Source: SHLQ01 sp964610745 (GTDB taxonomy: Bacteria > Actinomycetota > Acidimicrobiia > Acidimicrobiales > SHLQ01). From it: a DNA stretch of 64,000 nucleotides. Under the pieces are notes generated by a model that ran no database searches, was not told the origin of the DNA, and was given only the letters and a program-made list of their open reading frames with translations. The position numbers and the translations under genes are program-made. Location: contig CAZSYL010000008.1 in assembly GCA_964610745.1 (NCBI GenBank), positions 26,758 to 90,757 on the forward strand, read 5' to 3'. Shown here piece by piece: positions 57,806-64,000 of this stretch. Numbering within the stretch: the stretch's first letter is position 1; every line of letters starts with the position of its first letter.

Positions 57806-59047
57806 ATGGCATCTCCAGAACAAGCAGCTCACCTTCTGCGCCGGACCGGATTCGGTATTCGACCAGGCCACGTCCGAGAACTTGGTCGAATAGACATTCA
57901 CGAACTTATCGATGAACGCATTGCTGACGAGGGTTGGGCCCTTTCACCAGACGCCGCCGAAAGCCGTGATTTCAACGAGGTTGAATGGGACACTCTCGCC
58001 CGAGAGTGGATCGATCAGATGCTCTCGCCAAATGCCGGTCTTCACGAACGAATGACCTGGTTCTGGCACGGACACTTCACCAGCAGCAAAGACAAGGCGT
58101 CGGATCGCCTGATCGTCCGACAACACCACCTAATGCGACGCCACGCTCTGGGGAACTTTCGGGATTTCGCTCGCGAGATCTTGGTCGACGGTGCCATGCT
58201 CCGCTTTCTCGATGGAGACGGTTCCCACGGCGATGCACCGAACGAGAACCTCAGCCGCGAGTTCCTCGAGATCTTCATGCTCGGCAAGGACAGCGGCTAC
58301 ACCGAAGCCGACATTCGAGCCGGAGCCCGGATCCTGTCGGGATGGCGTGTCGACTATGAGACCAGCGAAGTCAGCTTCAACCCCGAAGCCCACTACGACC
58401 GCCCAGTGGACTTCTTCGGGACTCGTCAGCGCTGGTCTCTCGACGACTACGTCGACGCTGTGCTCGAACACGAACAATGCGCGGCGCACGTCGCATCTCG
58501 AATCCATGAGCACTTGGTCTCGACCCCGCTCAGCCCTGAGCGTCGAAATGAGCTCGGCAAGACCCTGCGAGAGAACGACTGGGAGCTACGCCCGCTCCTC
58601 GCCAACATTCTTCATCACGATGACTTCGTTGAGGCCAGGGGGCGACGCACTCGCCAACCAGTCGAGTGGTTCGTTGCGGCGGCGACAGCCACCGGCGTTT
58701 CGCAGATCGGTGAGAACGGCTTTGAGTTCTGGCAGATCTACTCGACCGGCCAGATCCCATTTCGACCGCCCAACGTGGCTGGCTGGCCTGACGATGACAG
58801 GTGGAGTTCGGCAACGCAGATCATGGCGAGAGGCAACGCTCTTCTCAACTGGCAACTTCCCGATGACGTCATCAACTCGCTCGAGCCCACCCCCGAAGCC
58901 GTGCTCACCCATCTTGGGATACCCGACGTTTCCGACGCCACCGTCGCCGCGCTCGATCAGGCGATCACTGCTCAAACCGAGTACTCCAGCGGACTTGAAC
59001 TGCTTCTCGTTACCGCCATGCTGTCCCCCGAATTTTCGCTGATCTAG
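57806..59047 (+). CDS. DUF1800 family protein
   Basis: 413 aa. Typical DUF1800 sequence: HLLRRTGFGIRPGHVREL at the N-terminus, MTWFWHGHFTSS, ENLSREFLEIFMLG (an ENxxRExLELF-type motif), and PPNVAGWPDDDRWSS near the C-terminus. The function is unknown, but DUF1800 genes are regularly followed by DUF1501 genes, as here (8-nt gap). It has no signal peptide of its own, while DUF1501 carries a Tat signal; the two may leave the cell together. Proximity to the two-component pair suggests regulation by it. Confidence 0.88.
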   Translation: MASPEQAAHLLRRTGFGIRPGHVRELGRIDIHELIDERIADEGWALSPDAAESRDFNEVEWDTLAREWIDQMLSPNAGLHERMTWFWHGHFTSSKDKASDRLIVRQHHLMRRHALGNFRDFAREILVDGAMLRFLDGDGSHGDAPNENLSREFLEIFMLGKDSGYTEADIRAGARILSGWRVDYETSEVSFNPEAHYDRPVDFFGTRQRWSLDDYVDAVLEHEQCAAHVASRIHEHLVSTPLSPERRNELGKTLRENDWELRPLLANILHHDDFVEARGRRTRQPVEWFVAAATATGVSQIGENGFEFWQIYSTGQIPFRPPNVAGWPDDDRWSSATQIMARGNALLNWQLPDDVINSLEPTPEAVLTHLGIPDVSDATVAALDQAITAQTEYSSGLELLLVTAMLSPEFSLI

Positions 59048-59055
59048 GACTCCTT

Positions 59056-60486
59056 ATGAAGAACAACGCCAACGACGAGAACACACCCCAACAGCGGTCC
59101 GATCCCGAGCCGAGCGCCGAGCTGGTGCCGATTGACCAGCCGCTGTACCACGCTCCTCGAACAAGCCGACGCTCGTTCCTCGGCCTCACCGCCGGCGCGG
59201 CCGCCTTTGGTGGTGCCGGCTATTTGCTCGGACGGCGTCAGTCGACACCTCCCTCGGCATCACCGATGTCGTCGATGTCATCGCCGCCGCCGAGCACGAA
59301 TCCGATCAGCACCCCGGTAGCCCCGGTCGACATGACGAGTACCCGCCCACTCGCGGCGAGCGCCGATGTCGCCAACCGAACCCTCGTCGTCGTCGAGCTC
59401 CAAGGCGGAAACGACGGGCTCGCGACGCTGGTCCCCCGTGAAGCCGGAGTTCTGTACGACACCCGGGGCGATCTCCACATCCCTGATGAGGAGCTACTGG
59501 AGTTCACCGACGAATTTGGCTGGAACCCGAACCTTGCAGGCCTCGCCGGACATGGTTTGGCAGCGATCGTCGGCCTTGGCACAACAAACAACCCCGACGG
59601 GAGCCACTTCGAGATGGAACGTCGTTGGTGGGCCGGAAAGTCCGCCGGTGGCGAGTTGCCGTTCACCGGCTTCTTCGGTCGTCTGTGTGATGAGCTCGCG
59701 ACGGACCAGCCAGTGACCGGAGTATCAATTGGCTCAAACGCCAGCCCAGCATTGCGCGCCGACCATGCCGTCACCATTGGCCTGAGCGACATCCAGGCAG
59801 GTTGGTTTCTCCACAGCGACGAACCGTTCTTTGCAAACATGCGCCACGCGATGAGCGCCATGGCGGCGGGGGCGGACATGCCGCGAGGTATGGACGACAG
59901 CATGAACCAACAGATGAGTGGTGCTCGCACAGGACTGTCGGACACCTTGAGCTTCGGCCAGACGCTGGCCGAGATCGACCAGGAACGGGTGAACGAGCAG
60001 TATCCGCAAACCGAGTTGGGCGGGCACTTTGGCGCCGCGAGTGAGCTGCTTCGTCAGGAATCGGGGCTTCGCATCATTCACATCACCCACGGTGGGTTCG
60101 ATACCCACAGCAATCAGCGGGGCACCCACGACTATCTGCTCGAACAACTCGGCGATGCCATGGGCGTCTTCATGTCGGATCTTGAGGATTCGGGTCACGC
60201 CGACTCGACCCTCATATGCACGACCAGCGAGTTCGGACGCCGAGTCGCAGCGAACCGTGGGGGTACCGACCACGGACACGCCGGCATGGCAATCCTGAGC
60301 GGCCCGGTGAACACCGGCGTCCACGGCGAGGCGCCGTTACTCACCAACCTCAACGATGGCAACCTCGTCGCCAGCGTCGACTTCGAGCAGTACTACGCCA
60401 CCATCGCCGAACAGTGGTTTGGCATCCCATCAAGCGAAGTCCTCGACTCCGGAGCAGCCCCAATCGAAGGCCTCATCGCCACCTAA
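59056..60486 (+). CDS. DUF1501 family protein with Tat signal
   Basis: 476 aa. The signal is SRRSFLG (R38-R39) followed by a hydrophobic segment, so export of the folded protein by the Tat system is likely, possibly remaining membrane-anchored. The DUF1501 domain has NRTLVVVELQGGNDGLATLVP, the DGSHFEMERRWW segment, TSEFGRRVAANRGGTDHGHAGMAILSG near the end, the family's sulfatase-like metal sites. A linker of Pro/Ser/Thr follows the signal. It is in one unit with DUF1800. The biochemical function is not established. Confidence 0.9.
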   Translation: MKNNANDENTPQQRSDPEPSAELVPIDQPLYHAPRTSRRSFLGLTAGAAAFGGAGYLLGRRQSTPPSASPMSSMSSPPPSTNPISTPVAPVDMTSTRPLAASADVANRTLVVVELQGGNDGLATLVPREAGVLYDTRGDLHIPDEELLEFTDEFGWNPNLAGLAGHGLAAIVGLGTTNNPDGSHFEMERRWWAGKSAGGELPFTGFFGRLCDELATDQPVTGVSIGSNASPALRADHAVTIGLSDIQAGWFLHSDEPFFANMRHAMSAMAAGADMPRGMDDSMNQQMSGARTGLSDTLSFGQTLAEIDQERVNEQYPQTELGGHFGAASELLRQESGLRIIHITHGGFDTHSNQRGTHDYLLEQLGDAMGVFMSDLEDSGHADSTLICTTSEFGRRVAANRGGTDHGHAGMAILSGPVNTGVHGEAPLLTNLNDGNLVASVDFEQYYATIAEQWFGIPSSEVLDSGAAPIEGLIAT

Positions 60487-60577
60487 TCCTTCGATTTGGG
60501 GTCAGACGCCGAATGCGACGGTTGGATAAGGCGGTGGGTGCTGTGGTGATGCGGCGCCGCTGGAGCAGACTGGAGCC

Positions 60578-62170
60578 ATGTCCGCCAACGTCCGTTCCAA
60601 GATCTCGGCGCTAGCCGTTGTGATTGCGTTGGTCGTCGCGGCCTGTGCCGGCATTGCCGACCCGGCTGTTCGTGCACCCGATAACGAAGATGCGAGCGCA
60701 GCTCCGGGCATCAACACTGGAGACGTCGACCAGGATGGCTCGCAGGACAACTCTGCAGACTCCGACGAGGACGCCGGAACCTCCGACTTTGCCACCGGCA
60801 ACGATTCCGACCAGACAAGTGACGACGGGAGTGCCTCCGCCGGTGTCTTTGGGGGCGAAACCGTCGGCGATGCCTATTACCCCGACCTCGGCAACACCGG
60901 CTACGACGTGAGCCACTACGACCTGACCCTGGTCGTCGACATTCCCGGCGAGGACCAACTGAGGGCCACCACGGTCATCGATCTGACCGCGACGGCAAAC
61001 CTGAACCGGATCTCCTTCGACTTCGAAGACGACCTCACGGTGTCGGACGTGTCGGTCGACGGCGTGGTTGCGACCTTCGAACAGACCGGCACAAAGCTCC
61101 GAGTCACTCCCGACGAAACGCTGCAAGCCGGGTCGCAATACTCGATCGCGGTCGACTACGCGGGCACGCCTGTGCTGATCGACTCGGGCACTCGGATTGG
61201 CGACATTGGCTGGTTCGATACCCCCGAGGTCAGCGTGTCGGTAGGCGAACCGTTCGGGGCTCGTAGCTGGTACCCGGTCAACGATCACCCGATCGACAAG
61301 GCAACATACACCTTCCGTCTCGACGTCGACGACGACTACACCGGCGTCGCGAACGGTGTGCTCACCGAAGATGCAACCAATGCCGGCCGCAGGCTCACTA
61401 CCTGGGAGATGCGCCAGCCCATGGCCTCGTACCTTGCGACGGTCGCGTTTGGCGATTTTGTCCTTGTGCAGTCCGACCCTGGAGCCGGAGTGGAAGTCTT
61501 CGACGCCGTGCCGACGCGACTGGAGAACATTTTTGAGGGTGACTTCGAACTCACCGACGAGATGCTCGTGACGTTCACCGAGCTCTTCGGGCCTTACCCC
61601 TTCGACGAATACGGTGTACTCATTGCCGATACCCAGCTCGGGTTCGCACTCGAGACCCAAGGACGAAGCCTCTTCAGCAGTGCGTTCGTTGACGGTGACG
61701 GGTCGATCGAACGGATCGTCGCTCATGAGCTTGCCCATCAATGGTTCGGCAACAACGTCAGCCCGGCGACCTGGCAGGACATTTGGTTGAACGAGGGGTT
61801 TGCCACCTATGCCGAAGAACTTTGGGTCGAGTTCGGCCGTGGCGTTGCGCTTAGCGAACTCGAAACCCGCCTCGTCGCCCGCGCCGAAACTTCACTTAGC
61901 CCCGCACCCGGCGACCCCGGACCAGCCGGTCTTTTCGACCCGAGCGTGTATCGCCGAGGCGGACTCACCCTCCACTCGCTGCGACTCGTCGTCGGCGACG
62001 ACGACTTCTTCGAGATTCTCAAAGAATGGAACGTGCGCTTTGGCGGCGGCGTTGCGTCGACGGCCGATTTCATTGAGCTCAGCGAGGAGATTTCGGGTGA
62101 AGAACTCGACGAGTTCTTCGATGAGTGGCTCGGTAGCGGTGCGCTCCCCGCACTAGGCAGCGTCAACTGA
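60578..62170 (+). CDS. M1-family metallopeptidase lipoprotein
   Basis: 530 aa. The lipobox is VVAAC (C23), followed by an acidic Asp/Ser-rich linker (about 45-90), then the M1 aminopeptidase fold: N-terminal beta domain with YDVSHYDLTLVVDIPG, LGFALETQGRSLF (in place of the GAMEN exopeptidase motif), zinc ligands in VAHELAHQWFGN (H383, E384, H387) and WLNEGFATYAEEL (E406). The C-terminal helical domain of long M1 enzymes is missing, as in short actinobacterial members. It probably trims peptides at the cell surface. Confidence 0.92.
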   Translation: MSANVRSKISALAVVIALVVAACAGIADPAVRAPDNEDASAAPGINTGDVDQDGSQDNSADSDEDAGTSDFATGNDSDQTSDDGSASAGVFGGETVGDAYYPDLGNTGYDVSHYDLTLVVDIPGEDQLRATTVIDLTATANLNRISFDFEDDLTVSDVSVDGVVATFEQTGTKLRVTPDETLQAGSQYSIAVDYAGTPVLIDSGTRIGDIGWFDTPEVSVSVGEPFGARSWYPVNDHPIDKATYTFRLDVDDDYTGVANGVLTEDATNAGRRLTTWEMRQPMASYLATVAFGDFVLVQSDPGAGVEVFDAVPTRLENIFEGDFELTDEMLVTFTELFGPYPFDEYGVLIADTQLGFALETQGRSLFSSAFVDGDGSIERIVAHELAHQWFGNNVSPATWQDIWLNEGFATYAEELWVEFGRGVALSELETRLVARAETSLSPAPGDPGPAGLFDPSVYRRGGLTLHSLRLVVGDDDFFEILKEWNVRFGGGVASTADFIELSEEISGEELDEFFDEWLGSGALPALGSVN

Positions 62171-62236
62171 TCTTTCGAAAAGACGGCCAGGTTACACACG
62201 CGGGTTATGAGCGATCAGCGGTAGCGTGCCGAGATA

Positions 62237-63193
62237 ATGATGATCCAAGCGAACGGCATCGAGGTCGATTTCGGTTCGGTGAAGGCACTCGACGGTGTGG
62301 ACCTCTCCGTAGCTGATGGCGAAGTCCGAGGCCTTCTCGGCCCGAACGGAGCTGGCAAGACGACGCTCGTCAGCGTGCTCACCACGCTGCTCCTCCCGAC
62401 CGCAGGTTCGGCCACGATCGATGGCCTCGACGTGCTCGCTCACCCCGATCAGGTGCGCAGCCGAATTGGTTTGGCAGGTCAGTACGCAGCGGTGGACAAC
62501 CTGTTGACCGGACGCGAGAACCTCGAGATTGTCGGTCGGCTCTACCAACTCCCAAAGGCCGAAGCTAAAAAGCGCGCCGACGAAGCGCTCGAACGCCTAT
62601 CGCTCACCGACGCTGCCGATCGCCTGGTACGTACCTACTCCGGCGGAATGCGGCGGCGCCTCGATCTTGGCGCCAGCCTCGTTGGCCGACCCAAGGTGCT
62701 CGTGCTCGACGAACCGACCACCGGCCTCGACCCGCGAACGCGCATCGAGTTGTGGGAGTTCCTACGCGAACTCGTTCACGAGGGCGCAACCGTCCTGCTT
62801 ACGACCCAGTACTTGGAGGAGGCCGACGAGCTTGCCGATGAGATTTCGGTCATCGAAGCAGGGCGAGTCATCGCCGAGGGAACCGCCGATGAGCTCAAGC
62901 ACCGGATGGGTGGCGACACGCTGGTCGCTGCGCCCGTCGACAGAGACTCACTCACAACCGTCTGCGAAATCGTGTCGTCTGTAACCGGGAGCGAAGCTCG
63001 CATCTCTGATGCTGGCTCGGTGATGGCGCCGGTGAGCGACAAAGTGGGTTCGCTGGTACGCGTCGCCTCAGAACTTGAGCGGGCAGGCATCGAACTAGCG
63101 GAGATTGCGATTGCCCGCCCATCGCTCGATGACGTCTTCTTGTCGCTCACTGGCGACACGCCTGTCGAGGATTCACTTCCGGAGGAACGCTGA
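62237..63193 (+). CDS. ABC transporter ATPase (DrrA-like)
   Basis: 318 aa. Walker A GPNGAGKT (35-42), the Q-loop, signature TYSGGMRRRLDLGASL, Walker B VLVLDEPTTGLD and H-loop TTQYLEEADELAD. The C-terminal region (about 225-318) is the DUF4162-type extension of DrrA exporters. It powers export of a hydrophobic compound, perhaps a drug or lipid. The permease starts 2 nt after its stop. An ATG pair at 62237/62240 is ambiguous. Confidence 0.93.
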   Translation: MMIQANGIEVDFGSVKALDGVDLSVADGEVRGLLGPNGAGKTTLVSVLTTLLLPTAGSATIDGLDVLAHPDQVRSRIGLAGQYAAVDNLLTGRENLEIVGRLYQLPKAEAKKRADEALERLSLTDAADRLVRTYSGGMRRRLDLGASLVGRPKVLVLDEPTTGLDPRTRIELWEFLRELVHEGATVLLTTQYLEEADELADEISVIEAGRVIAEGTADELKHRMGGDTLVAAPVDRDSLTTVCEIVSSVTGSEARISDAGSVMAPVSDKVGSLVRVASELERAGIELAEIAIARPSLDDVFLSLTGDTPVEDSLPEER

Positions 63194-63195
63194 CC

Positions 63196-63990
63196 ATGAC
63201 CACCACGCTCAATCAAAACACAGTCCAGACAACGCGCAAGCCGAATCTGTTGAAAGATGCAGCCACGATGACGCGTCGCAACCTGCTTCGTCTGAGCCGC
63301 ACCCCCCAGGTCATTGTCTTTTCCACGATCCAGCCGTTGATGTTCGTCTTCTTGTTCAACTTCGTGTTCGGCGGTTCGATCGACACGGGCATCAGCTATA
63401 TCAACTACCTAATTCCCGGCGTCTTGGTACAGACCGCCCTCTTTGCCGGAAGCAACACGGCAATCGGGCTGGCTCAGGATCTCGAATCGGGTGCGATCGA
63501 CCGCTTTCGCTCGCTGCCGATGCGACGATCTGCAGTTTTGATCGGACGAACCCTCGCCGACGGAGTCCGCTCGCTCATCACCGTCGTAGTCATCATCATC
63601 GTCGGCCTCATCCTCGGCTTTCGACCCGACGGAGGCCTGTTGGCACTCCTGGCCGGCATCCTGATCGGACTGCTGTTTGCGCAAGCCTTCACGTGGGTCT
63701 TCACGCTCATGGCGCTGAAGGTCAAAGATGTCGAGGCGGTTCAGGCCGCGGCGTTCGTCCCGGTGTTCCCGCTGGTCTTTGCTGCCTCAACGTTTGCTCC
63801 GGTCGAGAACATGCCCGACTGGCTACAGGCGTTTGCTTCTCGTCAGCCCGTAACCCTCACCGCCGACACCATGCGTGCGCTGTTCAACGGCACCGAGGTT
63901 GGCAGTTCGCTCTTCTGGGCACTGGTGTGGATCGTTGGAATCTTTGGGGTTGCCGCGGCCCTCGCGATCCGCACCTTCGAGCGGAGCTAG
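63196..63990 (+). CDS. ABC-2 permease (DrrB-like)
   Basis: 264 aa with about six membrane helices. The DrrB/ABC2_membrane pattern is visible: TMTRRNLLRLSRTPQVIVFSTIQPLMFVFLFNFVFGG, INYLIPGVLVQTALFAGSNTAIGLAQDLESGAIDRFRSLPMRRSAVLIGRTLADGVRS, and the C-terminal ASRQPVTLTADTMRALFNG. It forms an exporter with the ATPase directly upstream; the substrate is unknown. The window ends 10 nt after its stop. Confidence 0.92.
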   Translation: MTTTLNQNTVQTTRKPNLLKDAATMTRRNLLRLSRTPQVIVFSTIQPLMFVFLFNFVFGGSIDTGISYINYLIPGVLVQTALFAGSNTAIGLAQDLESGAIDRFRSLPMRRSAVLIGRTLADGVRSLITVVVIIIVGLILGFRPDGGLLALLAGILIGLLFAQAFTWVFTLMALKVKDVEAVQAAAFVPVFPLVFAASTFAPVENMPDWLQAFASRQPVTLTADTMRALFNGTEVGSSLFWALVWIVGIFGVAAALAIRTFERS

Positions 63991-64000
63991 AAGCCCGCAG

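Noticed and set aside
60496..60506. GGGGTCAG near the DUF1501 stop, like the REP-type core
   Set aside because: Only the first 8-9 bases match; could be chance.
60611..61741. 376-aa minus-strand open frame opposite the M1 peptidase
   Set aside because: No recognisable domain; overlaps a gene with zinc motif and lipobox.
1..64000. tRNA, rRNA or tmRNA genes
   Set aside because: Looked for conserved T-arm and rRNA-like segments on both strands and saw none; a tRNAscan-SE or Infernal run would settle it.

Overview
The window is about 60% G+C, densely coded on both strands, and uses many GTG starts and 1-11 nt gene overlaps. Several genes seem leaderless (a -10-like TANNNT box 6-9 nt before the start codon). 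WhiB, a mycoredoxin, an LprG/P55-type lipoprotein-exporter pair, a Septum_form membrane protein, a coproporphyrin-type ferrochelatase with a Cys-rich C-terminus and MprAB-like two-component genes all point to an actinobacterium. My inference is an aquatic member of class Acidimicrobiia (Ilumatobacter-like); no rRNA or tRNA gene is present to test this.

Layout. 1-2817: end of a cobalamin-assembly run (cobU 3' end, an inserted lipoprotein gene, cobT, cobS). 2951-4751: acyl-CoA ligase and a DUF2277 gene. 4752-5446: AT-rich operator-bearing spacer and a PadR-like regulator. 5497-6258: secreted trypsin. 6398-13950: phenylacetate catabolism operon on the minus strand (paaH-Z-A-D-B-C-X-K). 14104-15729: gamma-glutamyltransferase. 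15733-18683: lipoprotein plus MFS exporter with a strange repeat tail. 19087-19509: inverted-repeat element. 19510-22248: tldE/tldD. 22450-27686: thioesterase, VanZ protein, dxs, a tail-anchored shikimate kinase and a cyclophilin lipoprotein. 27825-36937: M20 peptidase, P-loop NTPase, aminotransferase, EamA transporter, HxlR regulator, esterase, CapA protein, CoA-transferase, HAD phosphatase. 36970-41414: cytochrome c/copper-monooxygenase lipoprotein, a two-component pair and an NfuA-like Fe-S protein. 41523-48362: a block of envelope and secreted proteins, including two tandem paralogues of unknown function and a transglycosylase-fold/FG-GAP/VanY fusion. 48421-52158: ABC-F ATPase, Septum_form protein, mycoredoxin. 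52321-55372: whiB, a CarH-like B12 regulator, a Nei/Fpg glycosylase and ferrochelatase. 55841-57720: second two-component pair. 57806-63990: DUF1800/DUF1501 pair, M1 peptidase lipoprotein, DrrAB-type ABC exporter.

The most striking unit is 52196-55410. Between two hairpin terminators sit whiB, a regulator that keeps the complete photochemical signature of CarH (Trp-His, the W-x9-EH motif, and an axial His in a DxH motif), an oxidative-damage DNA glycosylase and the ferrochelatase that consumes photosensitising porphyrin. I read it as a candidate light/oxidative-stress operon sensing light through adenosylcobalamin, in a genome that also carries cobUTS. Second in interest are the LprG-P55 exporter with a VPV-repeat beta-rich tail (possible periplasmic lipid conduit), the secreted-paralogue/VanY cluster, and a Cys-repeat domain shared by the cob-operon lipoprotein and the cyclophilin lipoprotein.
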